In this document: piece by piece, positions 44,052 to 50,926 of the stretch
Layout of the letters: each line of letters starts with the position of its first letter
How positions within the stretch are numbered: the first letter of the stretch is position 1
Assembly: GCF_002240415.1 (NCBI RefSeq)
Contig: NZ_CP020028.1
Span: 2,443,501 to 2,507,500, forward strand
Length of the DNA stretch: 64,000 nt
From: Paenibacillus kribbensis
GTDB taxonomy: Bacteria; Bacillota; Bacilli; Paenibacillales; Paenibacillaceae
Direction: 5' to 3'
Translations under genes and position numbers: made by a program
Notes under the pieces: generated by a model
Told to the model about the DNA's origin: nothing
What the model saw: the letters and a program-made list of their open reading frames with translations, nothing else
The model's database searches: none

Positions 44052-44553
44052 GACTTTGGCTTTGAGAATGGCAACTCATATAAAATCTACAATCCCTGAT
44101 CATCCGGCGTCGGTAGCTGTGTTAAAGCATTCATTATCCATAGTTCTGAATGTTGCTTTTATTGTCTGTTTGACCATGGGTGCGGCGTTGCTTACAGGCA
44201 AGGTTAAAGAAGCCTCTTTAATGTTAGTCATGTTCGCAATACTTAGACAAATTACAGGCGGGATACATCTAAAAACAGGTATTGGATGCGTACTTGTTAC
44301 ATCTATCGTATGTACCGCACTATCATTTTTTACTCTTAGCTACAAATTGAGCATTGGTGCAACGATATTAAGTATAATCCTGATTTTAATCTATGCTCCG
44401 TCAGGGATTGAAAAGCAGTCGCGTATTCCTAAACGTTATTACCCGCTCTTAAAAACCATCGCTGTATTACTGGTCGGAACAAACTTGGTATTCGCCTCGT
44501 CTATACTAGCGATAAGTTTCTTGATTCAAAGCATTACTCTTATAAGGAGGTGA
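44044..44553 (+). CDS. agrB: AgrB-like peptide-processing protease (module 1)
   Basis: A 169-residue integral membrane cysteine peptidase. The catalytic pair His75 and Cys82, spaced seven apart in GGIHLKTGIGC, matches S. aureus AgrB, as does the RQITGG stretch just before it. AgrB cuts the AgrD propeptide and forms a (thio)lactone ring. The next gene is the propeptide, whose ribosome binding site overlaps this stop. No AgrC kinase or AgrA regulator gene is nearby. Confidence 0.88.
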   Translation: MIETLALRMATHIKSTIPDHPASVAVLKHSLSIVLNVAFIVCLTMGAALLTGKVKEASLMLVMFAILRQITGGIHLKTGIGCVLVTSIVCTALSFFTLSYKLSIGATILSIILILIYAPSGIEKQSRIPKRYYPLLKTIAVLLVGTNLVFASSILAISFLIQSITLIRR

Positions 44554-44557
44554 GAAT

Positions 44558-44680
44558 GTGAAGAAATACATTTATTCAACGTTTGCAACAAGTTTGGCCG
44601 CTCTTGCCATGTTTTCTGTAAGTGTAGCCAGCTTAGCGTTCGTTTATAATCCAGAACCACCGGAAGAACTGATGAAATAA
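44558..44680 (+). CDS. agrD: AgrD-like cyclic lactone autoinducer precursor with serine in place of cysteine
   Basis: A 40-residue peptide beginning with GTG after AGGAGG. The N-terminal part is a hydrophobic helix; the C-terminal NPEPPEELMK matches the AgrD recognition tail. Counting back from the PEEL motif as in S. aureus AgrD predicts a ring SLAFV (residues 25-29) in which Ser25 would form a lactone instead of the usual Cys thiolactone. Ring position and chemistry are inference. It is too short for usual gene calling. Confidence 0.8.
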   Translation: MKKYIYSTFATSLAALAMFSVSVASLAFVYNPEPPEELMK

Positions 44681-44811
44681 GGTGTGATTTTATGCATACC
44701 GTTTCAACAACGCCAAATGCGGAACACTATACAAGTTGAATTTTTACGGATAATACTTACCGCATAAATTGGAAAGCATCGGTAGCACCCTGCTGGCTCA
44801 AGCTGGTGGGG

Positions 44812-45011
44812 TGTTTTTTTGTTTACCTTGAAGTCCATTTCCTAAGCAATACCTCGCATAGCTTGTAGAGTAAACAAAGGAGGCGTTACGTGTGAGGAGA
44901 ATAGAAAAAGGTGGCGGAGAAGCTGACGGGAAAGTTTGGACATCGATAGTTACGATCTTGGCACTGTTCATTTTGCTGGTCATCATCTTGAAATTAATTC
45001 TTTTATAAAGA
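44812..45011 (+). repeat. Repeat unit, copy of 41053-41250
   Basis: See 41053-41250. A hairpin (CACCC...GGGTG) with a T-run lies at its left edge (about 44787-44820), followed by the GTTTACC leader and tiny gene 3. 44681-44786 holds nothing recognised. Confidence 0.8.
44892..45008 (+). CDS. Tiny single-membrane-segment protein 3
   Basis: A 38-residue protein: polar MRRIEKGGGEADGK, then VWTSIVTILALFILLVIILK. GTG start with AAAGGAGG upstream. Paralogue of tiny protein 1; CATAGCTT (44857-44864) is its candidate -10. Confidence 0.7.
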   Translation: MRRIEKGGGEADGKVWTSIVTILALFILLVIILKLILL

Positions 45012-45050
45012 TTCTTGGACTCCACCGTCATTTTTGCAAATTGCCGTTTA

Positions 45051-45082
45051 GCCCTGTCAAATTCTTTAATAACACATACTGT
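45051..45082 (+). promoter_or_regulatory. Sporulation-type promoter of tiny gene 4
   Basis: GCCCTGTCAA (45051-45060), a 14-base spacer and CATACTGT (45075-45082), matching the arrangement at 41303 and 45467. Confidence 0.5.
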
Positions 45083-45113
45083 GTACAGTATCTAAAAAAA
45101 AGGAGGAGTTTAT

Positions 45114-45230
45114 GTGAGTGAATGTGGACATGAGCATAAGGTCAAACATTGTGGTGCTTTCACATCGACGAGTGCAATTTTGGTGCTCTTTATCCTGTTG
45201 GTCATAATTACTAAAGCATGTTGGATTTAA
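45114..45230 (+). CDS. Tiny single-membrane-segment protein 4
   Basis: A 38-residue protein. The head is His/Cys-rich (MSECGHEHKVKHCGAF), unlike the Gly-rich heads of its paralogues, and could bind metal; the helix is SAILVLFILLVIITK with tail ACWI. GTG start after AAGGAGGAG; an ATG two bases earlier runs straight into a stop. Confidence 0.68.
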   Translation: MSECGHEHKVKHCGAFTSTSAILVLFILLVIITKACWI

Positions 45231-45238
45231 TTTCGTGA

Positions 45239-45329
45239 GCATAGCCACACTATTCGCTGCTCTTTGGTTAACTAAGTTCTTACCGTATGCATGGCAATTC
45301 CTGCCATAATAGTTGTTGCGTTTATTGGG
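45239..45329 (+). repeat. Repeat, copy of 41580-41671
   Basis: Close similarity over about 90 bases to the segment following tiny gene 2. No intact reading frame is conserved between the two. Confidence 0.7.
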
Positions 45330-45419
45330 TTTTGTAGACCTAGCGGGATTGTCAGTAACGGGGATTGTTCGAATTAGCACTGGAATGACTAAGGATGATA
45401 AAACTGTTAGAAAACGAGT

Positions 45420-45462
45420 GAATACCTTATCGGCTTCGGCTGGTAGGGTATTTTTTGTTTAC
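45420..45462 (+). terminator. Terminator before tiny gene 5
   Basis: AATACC pairs with GGTATT around a TATCGGCTTCGGCTGGTA centre, followed by six T residues. Confidence 0.7.
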
Positions 45463-45466
45463 CCAC

Positions 45467-45501
45467 ATGCCCTGTCATAGAATGTATTTGTTCATATATT
45501 A
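45467..45501 (+). promoter_or_regulatory. Sporulation-type promoter of tiny gene 5
   Basis: GCCCTGTCAT, a 14-base spacer, then CATATATTA (45493-45501); nearly identical to 41303-41337. Confidence 0.5.
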
Positions 45502-45531
45502 GAGTATCAACAAATAAAGGAGGTTAAAGGC

Positions 45532-45633
45532 ATGGGTGCTTATGAAGGCGGCGGCGGTGTATGGACTTCTACAGCAGCAATTTTGGTGCTCTTTATTCTG
45601 TTGGTTATAATCACTAAATCAATTTGGGTTTAA
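45532..45633 (+). CDS. Tiny single-membrane-segment protein 5 (YjcZ/Tiny_TM-like)
   Basis: A 33-residue protein: MGAYEGGGGVW, then STAAILVLFILLVIITK and tail SIWV. ATG after AAAGGAGG. Closest to tiny protein 2, with a shorter Gly-rich head. Confidence 0.76.
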   Translation: MGAYEGGGGVWTSTAAILVLFILLVIITKSIWV

Positions 45634-45662
45634 TTTGTGTAAAGAACTGTTGGATAATGCCA

Positions 45663-45775
45663 CATCAATTAAGATTAACGGAACTTATTTCTTCCGTAAG
45701 CAGTTCAAATTTAGAGTAGATCTAATAAGGACTCTAGCGGTTTGTGACCGATAGGAGTCCTTATTATTATTTATT
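45663..45775 (+). pseudogene. 3' relic of the 42347-42580 gene with its terminator
   Basis: SIKINGTYFFRKQFKFRVDL parallels SVKINGSYFLRNQFEFRVDV of the gene at 42347. The upstream part is missing. The hairpin with GGACTC/GAGTCC arms is also conserved. Confidence 0.65.
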
Positions 45776-46000
45776 CGAATATCTCGTCCACATCGCTTGA
45801 TTTACCAAGTTTTCGCCTTGTAATGTGACTTGAATACCATTTATATCTTTCTTGGAAACTTGACTATAATTATTATAAACTCCGCTAATATCCTCGCTGC
45901 CTTCGGCTACTCTATAATTAATTTTCTCCTTACCATTACTATAATCAGCCTCTATAACTGATTTTCCAATTACTTGAATCAAATTTTGCCAAAACAGGCC
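45767..46000 (-). pseudogene. Fragment of a DUF4367-type domain protein
   Basis: The minus-strand frame gives KEKINYRVAEGSEDISGVYN and QVSKKDINGIQVTLQGEN, the characteristic end of DUF4367 domains (RMAKGSEDISGDYN-like). No start with a ribosome binding site and no N-terminal membrane or zinc-finger part is present, so this is a truncated remnant. 46001-46135 holds nothing recognised. Confidence 0.6.
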
Positions 46001-46135
46001 TGCTGATTAACCAGATTATGTAGTTTGAATTGATTCATACTCAAGTGTAGTCATATGATAGATGCGAATCATCCATTCAACCGATAATCTATCCAGAAGC
46101 AGCAAGCGAGCAAATCGAACAAAAGAAAGGTCAGC

Positions 46136-46378
46136 ATGACAGGGGAACGAGTTATGATTCATTTGATGATGCATGAGGAACTGTGTGGCAACATAATAGT
46201 AATCAACACCACTAGATGCGAAGTAAAGCTGTTACGTTGGGAAGAGGATTTTAGTTGGATTAAGCTGGAGGATATTATATCTGCATCTATAGAAAATATT
46301 TACCTTACATATATCATAAATATTTCCAATTGTACGGTTAATTGCATTGCCATACGCCGAAAATTAAATATACAATAG
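46136..46378 (+). CDS. YolD-like small protein
   Basis: An 80-residue protein. MIHLMMHEELCGNIIVINTT and WIKLEDIISA resemble the core of YolD-like proteins, which often accompany Y-family polymerases or phage genes, but the full family length is not present. ATG 46136 has AAAGAAAGGT upstream. A decayed paralogue is at 43190-43345. Function unknown. Confidence 0.5.
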   Translation: MTGERVMIHLMMHEELCGNIIVINTTRCEVKLLRWEEDFSWIKLEDIISASIENIYLTYIINISNCTVNCIAIRRKLNIQ

Positions 46379-46399
46379 TAGAAGCCTAATTCAAGGACG

Positions 46400-47122
46400 G
46401 TGTTTCATTTGTTATCTGCTTTATTGTATATCCTACTCGGTGTGTTTGATGCCATAGCATCTGTTACTTTGGTCCTGAAGCTTTATATGCTACCTCTGTG
46501 GGAATATCGGAAAAGAATACTTATTTATGCAGTAGTTATAGCTTTGTTCTCCTATTTGATGCGAGTAGTTGTTGGGATGCCAAAGTTAGATTTGCCACTA
46601 CAATATATTTTTATGATTATATTTTTTAGGTTTGGGTTGGGAATAAAAACACATTTGGCAGCCTTCTCAACTGGAGCTGGGTTGACGGCATATATAAACT
46701 TGCAACTCATAGTATTTTTATTTGCAAATTTCTTTGGAATAGCCCAGCCTGAGGTAATACAAGATACTGATGGACTCTCCATTTACTTTATACAATTGTT
46801 TTCTATTGTTGTTGTTTTTTTAATTTCATTTTTAATGAGCAAATATAATTTTGGATTTTCATTTATCGTACAACCTCCGCATGATTTCCTGAGAGGGAAA
46901 AGCTACTCTTCCTCCTTAAATAAAATGTTGATTTTTGGTGCGATAATATCTGCTATAACTATTTCTATAACTTTATACATGCTCTACAATTCTATTGCAA
47001 TAGGTCTTCTTTCCATTTCTTTATTAACATTCGGTATATCTTATTTCTTTTCAGAGAAAGGGGATTATGAGGATGCTAGAAGCGCTATCCAGGCGCATCG
47101 CGGCAGAAATAAAGAGATCTGA
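46400..47122 (+). CDS. Membrane protein of agr-like module 2
   Basis: A 240-residue protein with about six or seven transmembrane segments and a charged C-terminal tail. It is a distant counterpart of the 43416-44051 protein in the same position before agrB, again without a kinase domain. The GTG at 46400 is very close to AAGGA; a TTG at 46409 may be the real start. It overlaps the AgrB gene by about 50 bases. Confidence 0.7.
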   Translation: MFHLLSALLYILLGVFDAIASVTLVLKLYMLPLWEYRKRILIYAVVIALFSYLMRVVVGMPKLDLPLQYIFMIIFFRFGLGIKTHLAAFSTGAGLTAYINLQLIVFLFANFFGIAQPEVIQDTDGLSIYFIQLFSIVVVFLISFLMSKYNFGFSFIVQPPHDFLRGKSYSSSLNKMLIFGAIISAITISITLYMLYNSIAIGLLSISLLTFGISYFFSEKGDYEDARSAIQAHRGRNKEI

Positions 47123-47603
47123 TCCTGATGGTCCAACAAGTTTAGAGGTGATGGAATATGCGCTTGCAATAAAACTTACTGAAATCTCAACGATAATTTT
47201 TGTTTCCATTATAGGATGGTTTACAGGACATTTTTTCGGAGCATTATTGGCTCTTGGGAGCCTGATGCTAATTAGAAGATTCTCGGGAGGAATTCATTTT
47301 TCCAACCTCAATTTCTGTGTTTTTTTTACAACGATAGTATGCACCATCATTCCTTTTATTCCCCTGAGTTTGTCGGTAATTTTAATTACTAATGTTTGCT
47401 CATTGCTGATATTTATTGCTTATGCACCGAATCATTTTATTTATATTAATAAGACTGAGAATCACAAATATTATAAACTAATATGTATTTTTATTTGCAT
47501 GTTGAATTTTTTCGTACAATCATCCATAATATCCCTATCCTGTGTTGTACAATCTTTCAGCATTCTGCCTTTATGGAGAGGAGGTGAACGTAAATGGATA
47601 TGA
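47073..47603 (+). CDS. agrB: AgrB-like peptide-processing protease (module 2)
   Basis: A 176-residue membrane cysteine peptidase. Catalytic His75 and Cys82 lie in GGIHFSNLNFC, the same positions as in module 1; LIRRFSGG precedes them. I prefer ATG 47073, 9 bases after GGGG, over ATG 47067. The small AgrD-like gene starts within its last 10 bases. Overall identity to the module 1 AgrB is modest, so the two are divergent paralogues rather than a fresh duplication. Confidence 0.86.
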   Translation: MLEALSRRIAAEIKRSDPDGPTSLEVMEYALAIKLTEISTIIFVSIIGWFTGHFFGALLALGSLMLIRRFSGGIHFSNLNFCVFFTTIVCTIIPFIPLSLSVILITNVCSLLIFIAYAPNHFIYINKTENHKYYKLICIFICMLNFFVQSSIISLSCVVQSFSILPLWRGGERKWI

Positions 47604-47725
47604 AATTGGCAAGATTATTGAATGTAAAATTGGGTAAATACGCTGATGAATCAACCAAAAAAGAAAAAACAATATTTGGAGCTAAGCCAGTACCAGCAGA
47701 GTTGAAGAAAAAAGAAAAGAACTAA
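47594..47725 (+). CDS. Atypical AgrD-like peptide without Cys/Ser at the ring position
   Basis: A 43-residue peptide with GAGGTGAACG before its ATG. It sits exactly where agrD belongs. The N-terminus MDMKLARLLNVKLGKY can form a short amphipathic helix and AKPVPAELKKK resembles the AgrD tail (P-x-E-L). Aligning that tail puts Glu24 where the ring-forming Cys or Ser should be; the nearest Ser is residue 20. The peptide is also far more basic than usual. It may use other chemistry, give a linear peptide, or be degenerate. Confidence 0.62.
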   Translation: MDMKLARLLNVKLGKYADESTKKEKTIFGAKPVPAELKKKEKN

Positions 47726-47806
47726 TTATTTGGACTGTCTTGAGCTCCTTTTTAGAAGGAAGTGGAAATGGGCTCTCGATCAATATGATACCATACTAAA
47801 ATGTGA

Positions 47807-47841
47807 AATCTCTTAGCGCTCTGAGCGTTGAGGGATTTTTT
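47807..47841 (+). terminator. Terminator of agr-like module 2, near-copy of the glnA terminator
   Basis: AATCTCT pairs imperfectly with AGGGATT around a GCGCTCTGAGCGTTG centre and is followed by T residues; about 90 percent identical to 35996-36029. Confidence 0.8.
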
Positions 47842-47904
47842 CGAAGAAGGACGATACATTTTAGCAGTAGCATGAGGAGTCTGTGGCAAAGTGGACGTGT
47901 GAAC

Positions 47905-47937
47905 AAAAAAAGCAGGAAGAATCCTTCCCGCTTTTTG
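47905..47937 (-). terminator. Terminator of the basic-protein pair 2
   Basis: AAAGCAGGAAG pairs with CTTCCCGCTTT (one mismatch), with an A-run at the left that gives a T-run on the minus strand. Confidence 0.7.
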
Positions 47938-47950
47938 CTGACAACGGCTA

Positions 47951-48076
47951 TTAACGTCTGCGTCGTCCATCATTTACGTTAAACAGGTTAATAGCCAGCG
48001 CGTTACCTACTGCACGCGCGTTGGCTCTTTGATTGGAACGGATGTTTAATCTTCTTCTTCTGTTTCTTCTGCTCAT
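47951..48076 (-). CDS. Small basic protein with GNALAxN motif (pair 2, member B)
   Basis: A 41-residue arginine-rich protein: MSRRNRRRRLNIRSNQRANA, then RAVGNALAINLFNVNDGRRR. It is preceded by GGGAGGTGAT; an additional ATG lies directly upstream. Paralogue of 41822-41962. It lies 41 bases downstream of member A, as in pair 1. Confidence 0.68.
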   Translation of the reverse strand: MSRRNRRRRLNIRSNQRANARAVGNALAINLFNVNDGRRRR

Positions 48077-48117
48077 CATATCACCTCCCTTCAAATATAA
48101 TGAAGGTATGGTTGAAC

Positions 48118-48288
48118 TTACTCGTCTTCATCTTTACGCTTGCGCTTGGAAATTTTGATATTCAATGCATTGGTAGCCAAGGCATTACCGCTCTTTGCTT
48201 TAGCAGCTGTAGCCTGAAAGACTTTAACGATCAGATATTGGTTTTTTCCGATGCGCTGCTTATATGTTTTGACTTTACTTCTGATCAT
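48118..48288 (-). CDS. Small basic protein with GNALAxN motif (pair 2, member A)
   Basis: A 56-residue basic protein: MIRSKVKTYKQRIGKNQYLI, VKVFQATAAKAKSGNALATN, ALNIKISKRKRKDEDE. AAAGGAG lies 9 bases upstream of the ATG. Paralogue of 42005-42166, with an added acidic end. Function unknown. Confidence 0.68.
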   Translation of the reverse strand: MIRSKVKTYKQRIGKNQYLIVKVFQATAAKAKSGNALATNALNIKISKRKRKDEDE

Positions 48289-48617
48289 CTGGCATGTCTC
48301 CTTTGCTTAGGTCTGCTTTATACATATGTCAATAGTGCTAGTAATGTATAAGCATAAATCTATTGAAAGCAAAAAGAAGCGAATACCTATGATTCTAAGA
48401 ATTTATAAAAAAACGTATAGGTATAAAATGAGTGAAAGATCCTTTGAAAGAGGGAGGTTTTTTATAGCTGATAAAATGGTTTAAGCCATAGCTGCTGAAA
48501 AGGAAAGAATAGTTATTAGTTACATAGATGAACATAAAATCAATCAAAAACCGGCTTGCCCTAGGCAGCCGGTTTTTGAGGTAGTGGATAAAATAACGGG
48601 GAAGAAAAAGTGATAAA
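48289..48617. other. Gap with decayed frames and a bidirectional terminator
   Basis: A broken frame near 48470-48600 (AIAAEKERIVISYIDEHKI after a stop) lacks a start. A hairpin (AAAAACCGGCTTGCC/GGCAGCCGGTTTTT, 48546-48577) is the likely terminator of lexA on the minus strand and works in both directions. Confidence 0.6.
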
Positions 48618-49244
48618 TCAGTGGAAGTCCCGGAAGAGTCCTACAACCTTGCCCAAAATGCTGACATGCTTCAGGCGAAGCGGTTCAAAGGCTGGGTTCT
48701 CTGGTTGAAGCCGGATATGATCTTTTTCTTTGTAGAAGGTTTTAACCGTTGCTTCATCTTCATCTGTCATGGCTACAACAATATCACCGTTATCAGCAGT
48801 TTGTTGCTGACGTACAATTACATAGTCACCGTTAGCAATACCAGCTTCAATCATGCTTTCGCCTACAACAGATAACATGAATATTTTATCCTCACCAACA
48901 AAATGTTGGGGAAGAGGAAAGTAATCTTCGATATTTTCTGTCGCCGTAATAGGAAGACCGGCAGTTACTTTACCGACAACGGGAACACGACTAATGGAGT
49001 AATTAATCAAATTGCTATTATCCGCCTCGTCTTGGCCAAGTAACTCAATGGCCCGTGGTTTCGTTGGATCGCGACGGATGAGTCCTTTTTTCTCTAAACG
49101 GTCCAAATGACCGTGAACCGTAGAGCTGGAGGCTAATCCGACAGCCTCGCCTATTTCGCGTACAGAAGGGGGATAGCCCTTTAGACGCACTTCATTGCGG
49201 ATAAATTCAAGAATGGCCTGCTGGCGGCTCGAAATCTTAGACAT
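48618..49244 (-). CDS. lexA: SOS repressor LexA
   Basis: A 208-residue repressor. The N-terminal winged helix has [20 protein letters not shown]; the Ala95-Gly96 self-cleavage site is in GKVTAGLP; the catalytic Ser130 is in [10 protein letters not shown] and Lys168 in ATVKTF. RecA filaments trigger its self-cleavage after DNA damage. It is divergent from yneA, with several LexA-box-like sites between them that probably also give autoregulation. Confidence 0.97.
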   Translation of the reverse strand: MSKISSRQQAILEFIRNEVRLKGYPPSVREIGEAVGLASSSTVHGHLDRLEKKGLIRRDPTKPRAIELLGQDEADNSNLINYSISRVPVVGKVTAGLPITATENIEDYFPLPQHFVGEDKIFMLSVVGESMIEAGIANGDYVIVRQQQTADNGDIVVAMTDEDEATVKTFYKEKDHIRLQPENPAFEPLRLKHVSILGKVVGLFRDFH

Positions 49245-49288
49245 ACCGTATCAACCCCATTTAGTAACGTTTGGGAAAATTATAGCAT

Positions 49289-49302
49289 AGAACCTCCGTT
49301 CG
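49289..49302. promoter_or_regulatory. LexA box (lexA-proximal)
   Basis: AGAACCTCCGTTCG matches CGAACN4GTTCG except for the first base. It lies 45 bases upstream of lexA. Confidence 0.7.
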
Positions 49303-49340
49303 CACAAACATAAGTTCTAAATAATCTCTAAAAATATTTG

Positions 49341-49354
49341 CGAACTTTTGTTCT
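49341..49354. promoter_or_regulatory. LexA box (central)
   Basis: CGAACTTTTGTTCT matches CGAACN4GTTCG except for the last base. Confidence 0.75.
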
Positions 49355-49368
49355 GTTGTCTATTGAAC

Positions 49369-49382
49369 AAAACAAACGTTCG
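49369..49382. promoter_or_regulatory. LexA half-box
   Basis: AAAACAAACGTTCG has a perfect right half (GTTCG) and a weak left half. Confidence 0.45.
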
Positions 49383-49404
49383 TGTTATATTGTGAAAAAA
49401 CATA

Positions 49405-49418
49405 AGAACAAACGTTTG
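49405..49418. promoter_or_regulatory. LexA box (yneA-proximal)
   Basis: AGAACAAACGTTTG matches CGAACN4GTTYG except for the first base and lies 13 bases before the yneA start. Confidence 0.7.
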
Positions 49419-49431
49419 GAGGACGCAGCCA

Positions 49432-49815
49432 ATGATGAGATATAGCACATATCAAAGTATTTTTCCGATGAATTTAGAAAAGATGCAGGAGAATCAAAAG
49501 AAAGGGAGCAAAGGATTTTCACAATTGATTGCACAGATGATTACCAATACTCTCTTACTTAAGCTTCTCATTCTAGTTATTGTTGTTTGGATTGCAGGTG
49601 CAGGCGTTTTGACAGTTTTCGCAGCACCTTCAGTTCCGAAGGTAGAGGTAACCAAGCTGACAGTACAGCCTGGGGACACATTGTGGCAGATTGCAATCAA
49701 ACATAAACCGGAACGAATGGATACACGAGTATATATAGAAGGAATTGTACGGATTAACGGGCTGGAAGATCGGGGAGTGCAGGCAGGTCAGGTGCTCAAG
49801 CTTCCGTACTTCTGA
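49432..49815 (+). CDS. yneA: SOS cell division inhibitor YneA (LysM protein)
   Basis: A 127-residue membrane protein: a cytoplasmic N-terminus, one transmembrane helix (about residues 42-64), then an extracellular LysM domain (LTVQPGDTLWQIAIKH ... VRINGLEDRGVQAGQVLKLP). This is the layout of YneA, which delays septation during the SOS response. Divergence from lexA and upstream LexA boxes support the assignment. The N-terminal ~40 residues are longer than in B. subtilis YneA. Confidence 0.9.
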   Translation: MMRYSTYQSIFPMNLEKMQENQKKGSKGFSQLIAQMITNTLLLKLLILVIVVWIAGAGVLTVFAAPSVPKVEVTKLTVQPGDTLWQIAIKHKPERMDTRVYIEGIVRINGLEDRGVQAGQVLKLPYF

Positions 49816-49922
49816 TCTATACACCGTTAGGGCTTGTTAGGGGCGTGATGTGGGAACCTTGACAAGCTCTTTTCTACATGTCAAAGTGTATTATATCTTT
49901 GCTTTTATGGAGGGGACATAAT

Positions 49923-50129
49923 TTGGATATAGACAGCTTGGTACAGCGCATCAATGAATTAGCGCGCAAAGCAAAATCCGAGGGATTAACGGAAGAAGAA
50001 ACTACAGAGCGTGCCAATCTTCGGGAAATTTATTTAGGTAACATTCGCCGTAATTTTCGGCAACAGCTTGAAACGATTGAATTTGTGGACGATGATACGC
50101 CAAAGGGTAATGGCGGGCTTAAGCATTAA
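49923..50129 (+). CDS. DUF896 family protein YnzC
   Basis: A 68-residue protein: VQRINELARKAKSEGLTEEE and REIYLGNIRRNFRQQLETIE are the DUF896 signature helices. The TTG start at 49923 follows GGAGGGG. It lies downstream of yneA as in Bacillus (yneA-yneB-ynzC); no yneB recombinase is present here. Function not established. Confidence 0.9.
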   Translation: MDIDSLVQRINELARKAKSEGLTEEETTERANLREIYLGNIRRNFRQQLETIEFVDDDTPKGNGGLKH

Positions 50130-50253
50130 TGTCGCCAGGGCGGCTTGACCTGCATAATTTGACTTTTGTTTTTAGGTATCTTTCGCGGTATCTATATAGA
50201 TTAGCTTTCAAGCAAACGTTTTGATGCAATATATATGGGAAGGGAATTGACAG

Positions 50254-50763
50254 ATGGCCCGATCATTTGAAAGAAAAGTACGCAAAAACACAGCGCATTT
50301 AAACAAAACGCGCAAAAAACAAGGCATGCAAACCATTAGCGGTACGGGTTCTGCAATGGATATTTTCCGCGGCCGTAATATTACTGTGCCTATCATGCTG
50401 GCTGGCCTTGCCGTATTATACATGCTGATGAGTTACTTTCTGACCAAGACCGGTATGAGAGGAATGGATTGGCTTGTATTCGGCTTGTACTTGATGCTGG
50501 CTGTTATCTTTTTTATCCGTCGTCCTTATTTGAAGGTCGGGAAGAATACGCTGTATATGCTAAAAGGCGGCAGAGAACGTCCTATGACGGTAGAGGATAT
50601 GAAAGCCATTAAGATTGAAAAGGGCTACGTAACGATTGAAAGAAAAGGTAAGGGCGGCAACTTTATTTTAACAAAAACATTGGGTCGCTATGACACGGAT
50701 GCCATTGCAGAGCGACTTGAGAAGTTTGCGTTATCCAATCAGGTGCAGGTTGAGAAGAAATAA
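50254..50763 (+). CDS. Membrane protein of unknown function
   Basis: A 169-residue protein with a basic N-terminus, two transmembrane segments (about residues 48-68 and 75-92), and a soluble C-terminal domain (YLKVGKNTLYMLKGGRERPM ... GGNFILTKTLGRYDTDAIAE) with a PH-like look. ATG 50254 has GGGAAGGGAA upstream. I do not recognise the family beyond conserved hypothetical. Confidence 0.65.
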   Translation: MARSFERKVRKNTAHLNKTRKKQGMQTISGTGSAMDIFRGRNITVPIMLAGLAVLYMLMSYFLTKTGMRGMDWLVFGLYLMLAVIFFIRRPYLKVGKNTLYMLKGGRERPMTVEDMKAIKIEKGYVTIERKGKGGNFILTKTLGRYDTDAIAERLEKFALSNQVQVEKK

Positions 50764-50926
50764 CAGATATCACCTGTAGCTCTGTATGTAAGGCCGCATG
50801 CTGTTATTTCATATAACACGTTGCGGCCACTTGCTTAATGTCGGCACATCATATCGGAATGCTTGTGAGACGTAACTATGCACAACAGGTGTTACATATA
50901 ACGTGGAAAGAGAGTGGATAATTCAG

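Noticed and set aside
36000..48500. Intact prophage
   Set aside because: Only lysis genes and fragments are present; no terminase, capsid, portal, tail or integrase gene was found.
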